Positions 23,091-34,290 of a stretch of 64,000 nt of DNA are shown here, one piece after another; the first letter of the stretch is position 1, and each line of letters begins with the position of its first letter. Source of the stretch: Pelmatolapia mariae. Lineage: Eukaryota; Chordata; Actinopteri; Cichliformes; Cichlidae. The stretch covers positions 10,812,630 through 10,876,629 of the forward strand of contig NC_086232.1 in the NCBI RefSeq assembly GCF_036321145.2, in the 5' to 3' direction. The position numbers were made by a program, and so were the translations under genes. Below the pieces are notes generated by a model. It made no database searches, was not told where the DNA came from, and worked only from the letters and a program-made list of their open reading frames with translations.

Positions 23091-23931
23091 GTATTTATTC
23101 TCCTCTGGAAATCTTCAGACATCAGCTCCTGTTTACTCTGTTCTTACATTCTTTTAGTGGTGAACTAGACATCTGTCCATTTTTATGTAAATGACCTCTG
23201 AATAACTACAGAATATTTTCTCTTTCTAAAAATGTCTTCTGACTTCTGCGTAATGTGTCTGTATTTTAGTTCTTGGTATTATTTCTCCCTTGATATCACC
23301 TTCTTCAATCTGCAAGTCAAACAGCAGATGTTCTCAATCTCGCTGTAAACAAAATGAACTAAAATACAACATTAAAAGAGAACTCCAAATCACCATATAT
23401 GTATATACACTATACTGCCAAAACTATTCACCCACCCATCCAAATCACTAAATTCAGGAATTCCAATCACTACCAAGCACCTAAGCAGTCACACTGTTTC
23501 TACAAACATCTGTGTAGAATGGGTCACTCTCGGGAGCTCGGTGAAATCCAGTGTGGTACTGTGATAGGATGCCAGCTGTGCAAAAAGTCCAGTCATAAAA
23601 ATTTACTCACTACTAAATATTCCACACTCAAGTGTTAGTGGTATTATAAGTGGAAGTGAATGAGAATAAAAGCAACTCAGCCACAGGTGAGGCACATAGT
23701 GTGCAGAGGAATTGGTTTCCATGGCCGAGCAGCTGCATCCCAGCCTTACATAAACAAGTGCAATGCACAGTGCTGGATGCAGTGGTGTAGCACGCTGCTG
23801 TTGGACTCTAGAGCAGTGCAGATGTGTTGTCTGAATCATGCTTCTCTGTCTGATTATGTGATGGATGAGTCTGGGTTTTGCGGTTGCCAGGGGAACAGTC
23901 TGACTGCATTGTCCCAAGTGTAAAGTATTTT
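23091..23931. repeat. Tandem duplication unit 1 with Tc1 fragment
   Basis: The unit begins GTATTTATTCTCCTCTGG and repeats 841 bp later. From about 23405 it contains a degraded Tc1-like transposon (+): MGHSRELGEIQCGTVIG is the N-terminal transposase, and after an internal deletion RGIGFHGRAAASQPYINKC follows. The frame is broken by stops. Confidence 0.8.
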
Positions 23932-24900
23932 GTATTTATTCTCCTCTGGATATCTTCAGACATCAGCTCCTGTTTACTCTGTTCTACATTCTTTTAGTGG
24001 TAAACTAGACATCTGTCCATTTTTATGTAAATGACCTCTGAATAACTACAGAATATTTCCTCTTTCTAAAAACGTCTTCTCACTTCTGCGTAATGTGTCT
24101 GTATTTTAGTTCTTGGTATTCTTTGTCCCCTGATATCACCTTCTTCAATCTGCAAGTCAAAGAGCACATGTTCTCAAGCTCACTGTAAACAAAATGAACT
24201 AAAATACAACATTAAAAGTGAAATCTGAATCGACATGTATGTATATACACTATACTGCCAAAAGTATTCACTCACATATTCAAATCATTGAATTCAGGAG
24301 TTCCAATCACTTCCATGTTACGGGCAGGGATAGCTCAGTAGGTAGAGTGGTTGCCCCATGATCAGAAGGGTGGGGGTTTGACTCCACTGAACGGCTACCC
24401 TGAGGTACCCTTGAGTAAGGTACCGTCCCTACACACTGCTCCCCGGGCACTGCATTGGTGGCTGCCCACTGCTCCACTGGGTGAATGGGTTAAATGCAGA
24501 GGAGTAATTTCCCTACGGGGAATTATTAACATTCTTATTATTATGTCCACATGTGTAAAATCAAGCACATAAGCATTCAGAGTGCTTCTACAACCCTCTG
24601 TGACAGAATGGGTCGCTCTCAGGAGCTCAGTGAAATCCAGCGTGGTACAATTATAGGATGCTACCTGTGCAACAAGTCCAGTTGTAAAATTTTCTTCTTA
24701 CTAAATATTCCACAGTCAACTGTTAGTGGTATTATAACAAAGTGTAAGTGACTGGGAATGACAGCAAATCAACCATGAAGTGGTAGAACACATGAAATCA
24801 CAGAGTGGTGTCAGAGGATTCTGATGTGCATAGTGTACCGAGGTCAACAACTTTCTGCACAGTCAATCACCACAGACCTCCAAACTTCATGTGACAGTTG
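23932..24900. repeat. Tandem duplication unit 2 with Tc1 fragment and SINE
   Basis: Starts with the same GTATTTATTCTCCTCTGG and matches unit 1 through the Tc1 start (MGRSQELSEIQRGTIIG, then LNIPQSTVSGIITK). Unit 2 keeps the transposase middle (QQLSAQSITTDLQTSC) that unit 1 has lost, and lacks the later part that unit 1 retains. A SINE at 24318-24545 interrupts the Tc1 5' region only in this unit. Confidence 0.8.
24318..24545 (+). mobile_element. tRNA-derived SINE
   Basis: The head has a tRNA-like A box (TAGCTCAGTAGG at about 24331) and B box (GGTTTGACTCC at 24374-24384) for RNA polymerase III. The body contains GCTCCCCGGGCACTGCAT and AATGGGTTAAATGCAGAGGA, typical of acanthomorph SINEs, and a short TTATTATTAT tail. 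The head resembles the African cichlid (AFC) SINE class; exact family is uncertain. Confidence 0.75.
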
Positions 24901-24904
24901 TGAG

Positions 24905-25377
24905 TACAAGAAAACAATGATTAGAATACAATGTGCTTAAGTTTGCTTAGATGATGGGGTCCAGCTGTAGATCGGAGGAATAGGTAAGGATTTGTGAATG
25001 TCTGTGTGTTTTAGGTTGGTTTACCTATAGGCCAGAGTGTGGGTGTAATTGTGCAGAGAGAGGAATTTATTGACAGTGGGGCTCTGCCTGTCATAAAAGG
25101 AGATAGGAAGCCACAGTTGGGGGATGTTAGGACTATGGAACAGATAGGAAAGAGAGAAGAAGTTTGTTACCCTTGTCCCTGAATGTAATAAAGGTTCATA
25201 ACTGTCACAACTTAGAAGTAGGTTTGTAGGAGACCCTCCCCCAAGCTTAGCAGTAAAAGTAAGACAACAAGAGGCCAATGGCCCAGTGGAAACTGCCAAA
25301 TGGAAGTAGAGTGGGGTCTCAGTGCTTGTGACCTGATAACCATGTTTTGTAGAGGAGTTTGGTGTAGCTTGGGTGAG
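24905..25377. other. Unassigned spacer
   Basis: No coding or repeat assignment possible. Confidence 0.45.
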
Positions 25378-25386
25378 GGGAGATGG

Positions 25387-26481
25387 CCTTTTTTTTTTTT
25401 TTTTTTTACTTTTTATTTTGTACTTTTTCCAAATTTATAGTACATGCAAACAAAAATATGAAAAAGGAACACAAAAGAAACAAACTAAAAGGAATAAAGC
25501 ACACCTAATCTGTGGGGAAAAGAAAAGAAAGAATAATTATACACATATATATAGAGAGGGGGGCAGGGAATACTCAAAGTACTGTCTTATCAATCCTGTC
25601 CCAAAAACACCATCCACCCAGCCCCTTACATCCATATGAAGACTGCCAAACAAAGCCCGAAGTCTGGTCCTCTCCCCGACAGGTCCAGTTCCATCCACAA
25701 TCATAACATATTTGAACCCAGAGCGGGGAATAGCAGGACCCCATTCTCTCAGGGTCCGGCCATCCGCCTATGCTTCAAAGGACCAAAAACTAAAATTAGT
25801 TTGAATTAACAAGTAAGAGGAAAAAAAAAAAAAAACAACGAGGAGAGGTCCCTGCCTTATGGGGCTGAGTGAGCTTGCTTTCCCAGTAAGGTTTGATATT
25901 TTTACACTTCCAAAACACATGAGAATGATTGGCGTCCCAGTCTCCACATAATCTCCAGCATCGTTGGGGTGTTTTCAGCTGCTTGCTTTTGATATAAGGA
26001 GTAATAAAGAACCTAATCACATTTTTCCAGCCATATTCTCTCCATCGTCTAGAGCTGGTGGAATTATGCTGTGTGAGACATACGGATCGCCAGTCATCCT
26101 CTGACAACTCAAGATGTAATTCAGATTCCCACTTTTGTTTTATATATAATGTTTCATTCCTATTCAAATTTTGCAGACCATTATATAATTTTGATAAAAT
26201 TCTTGATGGAGGATTTTTATATTCACCTGTTATTATTTCTATTTCCTGCATATTCTCGAAAATTCCAAAGTGGACAATGGGATAGTATATTTTTAAGATG
26301 GGTCAATAAAGGAATTACAGCAATGTGCACATTAATAGACGGGAAAACATTCAAATCCTTTGAGAATCTACAGAGACAATTTGGACTGGATAAATCAGAT
26401 TTATTTAGGTACTTTCAATTAAGACATTTTTACAATACAGAAATTAGGAAGAAGCTCTTGAGAGAAGGAAGCCATATAATA
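25387..26481 (-). mobile_element. L1/Tx1-type LINE copy with twin-priming inversion, 9-bp TSD
   Basis: GGGAGATGG lies on both sides (25378-25386 and 26482-26490). On the minus strand 26251-25796 encodes the C-terminal part of an L1-type ORF2 (GEYKNPPSRILSKLYN, YGWKNVIRFFITPYIKSKQL and the Cys-rich CWRLCGDWDANHSHVFWKC), followed by a 3' UTR and a T-run at 25389-25407 that is its poly(A) tail. On the plus strand about 26270-26481 encodes the segment that comes just before it in the protein (WVNKGITAMCTLIDGKTF, FGLDKSDLFRYFQLRHF, REGSHII). The 5' part is thus inverted relative to the 3' part. Confidence 0.88.
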
Positions 26482-26519
26482 GGGAGATGGACTTTTATGA
26501 CCGGCAGGAAGTCACACAT

Positions 26520-26605
26520 ACAGAGACACACACACAGTGCTTTAACTGTTACGACACACACACCCACACCCACACACACACTCACTCACATGCTCGCACA
26601 TACAA
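26520..26605. repeat. (CA)n-rich microsatellite
   Basis: Interrupted ACAC and CACACCCACAC repeats. Confidence 0.85.
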
Positions 26606-26913
26606 GTACAATAACCTCAGTTTAATCTGAATTTAGAAGCAGAAGATTAGAGGCCATCCAGGTCTTTATGGCTTTAAGACATTCCTGCAGTTTAACTAAT
26701 TGGTGTGTGTTATCGGGCTTCATGGAATGATAAAGTTGGGTGTCATCTGCATAGAGTGAAAATGTATGCTATGCCTTCTGATGATATTGCCTAATGGAAG
26801 CATGTATAATGTAAACAGAATTGATCCCAGCACTGAACCCTGTGAAACTTCATAATTAACCTCAGTGTGTGCAGAGGACTCTCCATTTACATGAACAAAC
26901 TGGAGTCTATTAG

Positions 26914-27556
26914 TGTTAGGGTGCCTGGGTCGTCGACCCAGTGTTTTGTGTTTTCGGTTCTTTGATTTTGTTATTTCATTATATTCTAGCTTTGCTTTAT
27001 GGGTTATAGGATTATTCTTAGTTTAGGTTCTCTGGGTGGGTTTTGTTAGAGTTTTAGTGTTCTGGTTTTCTGTCTGTGATCCATAGTTGCTATCTCCCCT
27101 GTCTGCTGTATCCCCATGTCCAGTCAGTGTCTGTGTCTGCCCTGGTCTCACGTCTCTGTTCCCTTTGTTGTAGTGTCTGCCTGTGAGTCTGTGTCCGTAA
27201 GTTCAGTCTCTGTTATGTTTCCTGTTTTACTTTGAAAGTCCGTGTCTCATGTAAATGCGTTTGGTTTTGCTTCCTTTGTCTCGTTAGCTGGGGCAACAGC
27301 TGTGTTTTCCTCCTGTTACCTATTCCCTGATTGCTCCCTCTGTGTATTTAAGCCCTGTGTTTCTCTGTGTCTATGTCGCGATCTACCCATATCTAGCTGT
27401 GTGTTCTGTCTGTATAAGTTTACCTTGAAGTCTCAGTTTTGTTACTTTTTGGAGTTCAGCATTAAAGCTGTATTTAAGTTCACCTTTTGTCTCCAACTGT
27501 CTGCACTTTGGGTCCTCCTACTACCACTCCTGCCTGCACACAGCCTGCACATAACA
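26914..27556 (+). mobile_element. Solo LTR, 643 bp, with 5-bp TSD
   Basis: Starts TGTTAGGGTGCCTGGG and ends CCTGCACATAACA; ATTAG is duplicated at 26909-26913 and 27557-27561. Removing it rejoins the host L2 sequence exactly (GGAGTCTATTAGATGGATAT). The open frame at 27242-27571 is part of the LTR, not a gene. Confidence 0.92.
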
Positions 27557-27854
27557 ATTAGATGGATATGATACAAACCACTGCAGCGCAGTACCTTTAA
27601 TACCTACAGCATGCTCTAATCGTTCTAATAGAATATTATGGTCGACAGTATCGAACACTGCACTGAGGACAAACACAGAGATGAGGCTTTTTAAAGTAAT
27701 GGTTTAACTACGGCCAGCTTGAAGACCTGTGGTACATAGCCAGTTATTAGAGATAGGTTTATCATATTTAAGATTGACACATTAATCATTAATTAATGGC
27801 AGGAAGCATTCTTGTAGGAATGGGGTCTAAAAGACAGGTTGATGGTTTCCCATA

Positions 27855-28080
27855 TGGAAAAGAAATAGTAAAAACTTATATGATTTACTCATGAAAGTGG
27901 CCACTTTCTCATTACTTTCATATATTGTTTTAGTAAGTATCCAAAACATACAAGTTTCATTTATATAATTTTTCTAGGGATCTTATATCTGTTTTCACTC
28001 TTGTATGCTTTTCATACAAGTTTCACACAAGACAGATACAAACTTTAAGATTATAAGATTTATATATATATTTTCCATAT
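27855..28080. mobile_element. Short MITE-like insertion within the L2 fragment
   Basis: The L2 reading frame is interrupted between CCATATGG (about 27853) and CCATATGG (about 28076). The inner ends TATGGAAAAG and ATTTTCCATA are inverted, with weaker inverted similarity inside. The insert is AT-rich and non-coding. Exact ends and duplication are ambiguous because the site itself is palindromic. Confidence 0.6.
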
Positions 28081-29167
28081 GGGTTGGAAGAAGTAATTAA
28101 TGAAGTTAACTCAGAAAGATCAATTGGAGAAAAAGACTCTAAATGAATACCAATGGTACTGAAGGTGGCTGTAGATAATGCTATATCTGTGAGATGATTA
28201 TGGGTAATTTTTTCTCTAATGTTTAAAATTTTAGTTGTGAAGAAGTTCATGAAGTCATTGCTAGTTAATGTTAAAGGAATGTTTGGCTCAACAGTGCTCT
28301 GACTTTTTTTTCCGCCTGGCTACAATGCTGAAGAGAAACCTGGGGTTGTTCTTATTTTCTTCAATCAGTGATGAATAGTAAGATGTTCTAGTATTATGGA
28401 GGGCTTTCATTTAGAGCAGCAAACTATTTCTCCAGGCAAAATGATGATCTTTGAAATTTGTGACATGCCATTTCTTCTCCAGCTTAGGAGTTATCTGCTT
28501 TAAGCTACATGTTTGAGAATTAGACCACAGAGTCAAGTACTTCTGATTTGAGGCTCTATTTTACAGGAGCTACAATATCCAGAGTCGTACGTAGTGAGGA
28601 GGCAAAATTATTAACAAAATAATTGACCTCTGTTGGAGTAGCGTTCAGGTAGCTGCTCTGCTCTTTGTTGCTACAAGGCATTGAAGATGATAACAGTGGG
28701 TGAATTATATCCTTAAACTTAGTTACAGCACTTTCAGAAAGACATCTACTGTGATGAAGTCTACTCCCCACTGCTGTGTAATCAAATATTGTAAATTTAA
28801 ATGTTTTCAGGAAATGATCAGGTAAGAGAGGGTTTTCAGGAAACACCGTTAAATGTTCAGTTTCTATGCCATATATTAAAATCACCCACAATAATTATTT
28901 TATCTGAGCTGAGCACTAAATCAGATGAAGTCTGAGAAATCAGACAGAAACTCTGTGTAAGGCCCAGGTGGACAATAGATGATTACAAATAAGACTGGTT
29001 TTTGAGTTTTACAGCTGTGGTGGACAAGGCTAAGCATCAGGCTTTCAAATGAATTAAAAGTCTGTCTGACTCTTTGGTTGATTAATAGGCTGCTAACTAC
29101 TAGTGCCCACTCTGGCTTAATTATAACATGGCAGTGGAAGCTATCAACCATTTATTGCATTTCTCAT

Positions 29168-29430
29168 CATTTGTTGGCATGTGGAAATATTTTAGTACAT
29201 TTGGGTGAATGACTGACCAAAACTGTCTGCATTGTGAACAAACATTTCCTCATGAACAGAAAACCTGCTTTGGATGTTATCAGTCTATTCAGTGGCCGTT
29301 AATAGTGGATCCCACCCATAGATATGGGCCAGTAGGGCCGTCTACAACTGCTAGTTTGTTCAGAAGTTTGTTATCATCCATTCAGGTAGAGGACCACTAA
29401 CATGAAGGGAAGACTCTAGAATCCATCCTC
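29168..29430 (+). repeat. Left arm of a 2.7-kb-spaced inverted repeat
   Basis: The run ATAGATATGGGCCAGTAGGG followed by TTGTTATCATCCATTCAG and a GACTCTAGAATCC block is found in inverse orientation at 32110-32260. Its first 90 bases also match 1044-1135. Confidence 0.7.
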
Positions 29431-30222
29431 AGATTTAAATGAAGATTTTATATGACTATAAAAGGTCAACGATTGTCAAAAATCACTCAATAATGTTAAT
29501 GCAGTTGTGTTAGTAATACTGTGAGTGCTGATATAGCAGCTTTGAGATGCATTTGTAGATATTATTACGTGTTTTACTGTCTTTATGTTGCTAGCTAGCT
29601 AGCTAAAGTTACAGTGTAAAGGTTAGCATAGATTGTAGTAAAGCAGTTACTATTTAAACAATATCAGGAAAGAAATATTAGCTTCTGTCATTACTAATTA
29701 AGTTGTTAGTTAATTAAGTTACCTGTAAAATGATTAATCACAGCCACAGATTCACAGTAAATATCCTGATTAGCTAGCGCTTCATTTAAAGTGTATGATA
29801 CTCATACTTACCCAGGGTCAGTGTAAAATACAATCCTATCTGTGTGAACAAAGTCTGGCTCCTTTACTCCTGCATGACAAACTTCAGGATGCAGGTTTAT
29901 TGACCCTCTTTCCTGCTGGCACACCTGTGACACCTGAGAGTCAGCTAGAAACTTTCAGGAATGTTTACATCATGCAAAGACTGACAGACTCTGTAATACT
30001 GTAAATGATCAGTGACTTAGATTAACAATAAACATTAAACAGTACATTTCAGTCTGTGTGTCTGTGCTGAAGTATTACAATCAGGTTTTGAGTCAGGTTG
30101 CATAAGCTGAATTGTTATTCGTAAATACCAGTTTTTTTCTTCAGGTCTGTGCAAAATAGGGCCATTTAAATTAAGGGTATGAGGAGATGTTCTGGATTAA
30201 TCCGTGGCCAAAGATATGATAC
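29431..30222. other. Unassigned stretch
   Basis: Several AATAAA-type and TTAATTAA sequences but no supported exon. The 69-codon frame at 29795-30004 has no recognisable family and is followed by AATAAACATTAAA; I do not call it a gene. Confidence 0.4.
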
Positions 30223-30525
30223 TTACCACATTTTTCGGGCCATAAGGCGCATCCGGTGCGCCTTATGTATGAATTCTGGTTGTGCTTACTGACCTCGAAC
30301 CGATTTTATGTAGTACACGACACTCAAAAATCTGTCCAAAAATGTTTTAGTACGACTTTGGTAAGCTACGAAGCCACACTACTTGATGGATTGTTGGAGC
30401 ATTACAGCTGCCGTAGTCAGGAGCCTCGCGAACTTCAGGTCCCAAAGTCAAACGAACACTGAGGCATCACTGCGTCAGTGATCTGCGTTGCTGCTTTACC
30501 AGGTGTAACAATTAAGTTTCACATC
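30223..30525 (+). repeat. Dispersed repeat with GGCCATAAGGCGCATCCGG start
   Basis: TTTTTCGGGCCATAAGGCGC followed by CCGGTGCGCCTTATGTATG and GCATTACAGCTGCCGTAGTC is a sequence family I recognise as interspersed in fish genomes. No protein is encoded. Class is uncertain. Confidence 0.55.
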
Positions 30526-30836
30526 CAGGCATCCATGAAAACAGAATTTATGAAATTTAACGGAGTTAGAAGTTAGCAGGAAATTAGTTTCTACCTAAAC
30601 ATGATATACCACGTTCTGACTGAGAGATTTCTGAAAAAAATAAAATGTACAGCTCTGCTATCACTTCCAGCATAAATGAAGACAGAAAACTAAACAGCAG
30701 TGACTTTTGTAGGGTTACTGAAGTTGGGCTAGCTGGTATATAATGATGTGCTACATGCTAGCGACACAGCTATGTTAGCATACAAACACAGTGAAGCTGG
30801 AGGATGAACGCTAACTTTTTTCCACTCGATAGAAGT

Positions 30837-31490
30837 TAGTGTGAGGGTTCCCGAGGCCAGCTCCCCCGCTGACCCCAGTAGGCACCCCCATACTCTGCAA
30901 CCCACCAGGGAAAGGGGGCCCAGGCCCATCTGGACCGGGGCCCAGTTCAGCAGCGCTGCTCGGCCCCACAGAGCCTGGGACAGCCCACCCGACCCCACCA
31001 CAGAGAAAACTGCACCCACCCCGTTATCCACTCATCTTCCAAACTACACAAGACAATAGACGCCCAGGCTGAGATCTTCCTCCACCTCTCCTATATCTCC
31101 CCCTCCTGCAGAGTGAGTTCCTGAAGAGAGAAGACCTCCCCCACCAGTTGAAGAGCCCCCCAGGTGGCTCCATGCCCTGGCGGCACCCTGCGCCAGGGCT
31201 GGGCCCCCATACACCCACCCAACCACAACCCCGGCGACACACCAACCAGGGCCCCAGCCCAGAGACGGAGCACCCCCAGAACCCCACGCCCGTCCCGGAC
31301 CCACCCAGGGGCAGCCAGGCTACCAGGTCAGTAACCCACGTCCGTCAGCACAGACCCTCCCCTAGCCACGCTGCACGCAACCACGAGGAAACCGTCACCT
31401 AAGAGCCAACAGAGCTCTTAATAGGCCATGACCGCAACCCCGGGTTGAGCCCTCCAAGGAAGATGCTCCTGGGGAATCCCCCGACGCCCC
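30837..31490. repeat. GC-rich, C-biased repeat segment
   Basis: Strongly C-rich on the plus strand, unlike the AT-rich surroundings, with CAGGCTACCAGGTCAGTAAC, GAGCTCTTAATAGGCCATGA and CCTCCAAGGAAGATGCTCCT blocks that I recall as part of a dispersed fish repeat (probably a LINE UTR). The open frames on both strands are products of the base bias and lack domain features. Confidence 0.5.
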
Positions 31491-31711
31491 TATTTTAATT
31501 ATTACTGAAGTCCACTCGCCACCAAGCTAACATCTAATCTTATCTTAACATCTTATGTTAACTTATGTTAACATAAGTCTTTGCTCCTCTACAGTAAATA
31601 TTCAGGGAGATTTGGGTTTAACAGCCAATTAGTAGAGAAAAACAAACAAGAATTTGCAGGATGTGATCGCTACATTCATCTAGTTGTAAAAAGCACAACA
31701 ATATATTAAGT

Positions 31712-31870
31712 CTGTGAAGGTTCTCAGTCATCAGGTCATCGCAGTCTAAAGAGCTTGGAAAGAAAAGCGTCTGGACTTCTTTAAGTTGGCTGAAGATTTT
31801 CTAGGATGTGACTTGAAACATCTTCAGCAGCTTAAAGATGTCCAGACACTTTTCTTTCCAAGCTCTTTAG
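31712..31870. mobile_element. Hairpin (foldback) element with 17-bp direct repeats
   Basis: Arms 31744-31797 and 31820-31872 are near-perfect inverted repeats (GTCTAAAGAGCTTGGAAAGA on one, TCTTTCCAAGCTCTTTAGAC on the other) around a 22-base loop. The outer 17-bp sequence ACAACAATATATTAAGT occurs at 31695-31711 and 31871-31887. The long duplication is more like retroposition than DNA transposition. Confidence 0.82.
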
Positions 31871-32109
31871 ACAACAATATATTAAGTAATTGAAAGTATT
31901 CAGAATATGTTACAAACTACATTTTGGGGCATGTATTCTGTCATTTGTAGTGGAATACATTTTAAAGGTAACCTTCCTATCACTGATTGAGTGATTACTG
32001 ACACTCGCTGACTTTTTATAGTCACTCTATAAATGCTGTCCATATAAATCATCTCACTTGTAAACACTGCTGTATCCACTGGAAGTCAGTGAGAAAGGAT
32101 TCTGGAGTC

Positions 32110-32260
32110 TTCCCAACCTCCTGTTAGTGATCCTCCATCTGAATGGATGTTAACAACCTTCTGAACTGACTAGCAGGTGTAGAAGGCCCTACTGGCCCAT
32201 ATCTATGACTGATCACCGCTAATAAACCCACTGACTGGACGGATAAGAGCTCTGGTTACA
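32110..32260 (-). repeat. Right arm of the inverted repeat paired with 29168-29430
   Basis: CCCTACTGGCCCATATCTAT and CTGAATGGATGTTAACAACC are the inverse of the 29320-29380 sequence. No gene lies between 31490 and 32700 other than these repeats. Confidence 0.7.
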
Positions 32261-32699
32261 TTTGGAGTTGGGCCACAGCTCTGCACAGTGTCTGCCAAAT
32301 GGTCATCTTCTATTGTGAAATTCAGCACAGCAGAGAAGAAATAGCACATTATGACACATTATGATGGAAAGGTAAATAAGAAAAGTGTAAAAGTTAATGG
32401 AATCAACTCATGTTTCACTTTACATTTTGACAGTATGACTGCTCTTCCCTTCCATCAAGTACATTTTTACATTTCTAGAATCCCTAGAAGCTAGAAACAC
32501 AAAACAAGACACTACTGTTATTATTAAATAGTTTCAATTTGTTTCTTAGTTTATTTGTGATTTACATTTTCACCTTTCATCTTTATGCTTAGTTTGTTTT
32601 GGTTACTTTGAATTGTAGCTTCGAGCTTATTTCTCAGACTATCTCCTTTTGTAATTTGTGATTAAAAATAGTTCAGTGAGTTTATTTTCCTCCATTCAG

Positions 32700-33085
32700 A
32701 TGATTTTCCTGCGTTCTGTGTCACGTCTACGTTTCTGTTCTTGCACACCAAGTTACTTATTGTGTTAGTCTGTTGTCTCTTGTGGTTTTTATTTAGTTTT
32801 ACGTTGCTGGTCTCATTTTCTTATTTAGGTTCAGCTGCCCTCCCAGGTGTCTCCTGTTTGTCCTGAGCTCCTTGTGTATTTACTCCCTCAGTTTGTCTTA
32901 AATTGTTGCTGTGTCCTCCCTCTCTGTATTGTTTCCTTGCTCAATGTTTCCCTGTGTTTGCTAGTATCCAGTTTCCCTGCTGCTACCCTGTCACTGTGTT
33001 TTTGTATTTTTTGCTACTGCATTGAAGCTGATCTTTGAGTTCATCCTTTGTCTCCTGAGTTCTGCATTTGGGTCCATATTTGAAA
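32700..33085 (+). repeat. Degenerate LTR-like fragment
   Basis: T-rich run starting TGTGTCACGTCTACGTTTCT and ending TTTGTCTCCTGAGTTCTGCATTTGGGTCC, the latter resembling the 3' part of the LTR at 26914-27556. Termini and duplication are not visible. Confidence 0.45.
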
Positions 33086-33089
33086 TATA

Positions 33090-34165
33090 TTCGAAAAACT
33101 AACTCTGTAGGCGCTCACACGCCACTGCACGCTCATGCATGTGTGAGAAAGAAAGAGAAAGAGAGAAATACTGCTACAAACTAGTTGTGATAAATTGTAG
33201 TTTACATTTTGTCCAGGTAATGAACCATTAAATCTCCTCTTGCACCATCTGAATCTCTCTGCAATCACATTACATAGTATGCATATTTTAATTTATACAG
33301 CCAAATATCACAAATCTGACCCTAAAGTTGTGCTATTATTAAAAAAGGTAAGAATATCAAGATACGATCCAGGAGGATGTGAAACAACTTCTTAGGTTAT
33401 GTACTTATTGATTATCAATAATTAACAATGAATATTTTTATTTTATAACCATGCAAACATGACTGATTAACCTGCATGGAAAAAAAACTGAATATCAGTG
33501 TATTAACAACTAAGAGTGCAATAAGTGACCACTAAAAGAGGCCCACACAAAAGGTTTTAAGGCTGTAAGATAGCTGTATGTCACAGAACAATGAACTTCA
33601 TTTTGAGCTTACTCATAATCAAATAGCATTTCATATCTTTGTTCACTAAGGCAGGAAATCAACCTCAAGGTTTTGTGCTGAGTGAATGAGACATTGTGGA
33701 TTAGTTTCTGTCAAACATGGCTGGTCAGTGTTGTCACTTATGGAAGTGGAGGACAGTGCAATAACAATATGTACAAGACAAAGAAAAGAAAAGAAATTGT
33801 TATATCAAGTCAGCCAATATCACATTAACTGAACAACTGATGTTTCATGCTTTTTTATACTGCTTTTATCAAAGGTTTGAGACAGATCCTAATGAGCTAC
33901 TGAAGCAAATAAATAACTGTCACTGAGCTTTGCATATATATCACTGAAAAAGGCAAAGAGTTTGTGAAACAGAACAATTTGGACTGTGAATATAGTTGCT
34001 GTGCACGAGCAAACATTCAAAAGCCCAACTTATTAATAATTCTATGAAAACATAACTTCTGTTTGCACTGCAGTGTCATTTCCTGCAGTATGTGGATGAC
34101 AAAGACTACAGTAACACTTTTCTTTTTAATAGGATGAGACATTCAACATTTGCACGAAGACCGTC
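33090..34165. other. Upstream spacer of gene C
   Basis: AT-rich; no exon or classified repeat seen. Confidence 0.45.
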
Positions 34166-34171
34166 CCAACC

Positions 34172-34250
34172 AATGGCATTTTGTTGATAAAACCAGGCTG
34201 TGTGATTGGTGGATCTATTCTCACCAACACAGTGAGAAGAGGTTTAAAAA
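34172..34250 (+). promoter_or_regulatory. Gene C proximal promoter
   Basis: TTTAAAAA at 34243-34250, 41 bp before the start codon, parallels gene A. GTTGATAAAACC and ATTGGTGGATC upstream match the gene A promoter in order and approximate spacing. Confidence 0.6.
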
Positions 34251-34290
34251 GTGTCCCAGCACAGCATTCACTGCAAGCTGAATGACAGCA

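Larger units (their letters stand above)
26633..29155 (-). pseudogene. L2-type LINE fragment, interrupted by solo LTR and MITE
   Basis: On the minus strand, 29151-28921 encodes part of the AP-type endonuclease (FESLMLSLVHHSCKTQKP, PPGPYTEFLSDFSDF) and 28891-28556 the end of that domain (YGIETEHLTVFPENPLL, CLSESAVTKFKDIIHPLL). Farther on, 28430-28020 gives TRTSYYSSLIEENKNNPRFL and the start of the reverse transcriptase, and 26640-26908 a later RT segment. The same element type lies at 55389-58015. A deletion of roughly 160 bp sits near 28890 and frames are broken throughout. Neither a 5' end nor a 3' tail is present. Confidence 0.82.

Noticed and set aside
24318..24400. Possible tRNA gene
   Set aside because: A and B boxes are present, but the fold is incomplete and the sequence continues into a SINE body.
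27242..27571. 109-codon frame resembling a membrane protein
   Set aside because: It lies inside a solo LTR; hydrophobic residues come from T-rich sequence.
30729..31402. Overlapping frames on both strands in the GC-rich segment
   Set aside because: Long open frames are expected from high GC; they show no domain and the sequence resembles a dispersed repeat.
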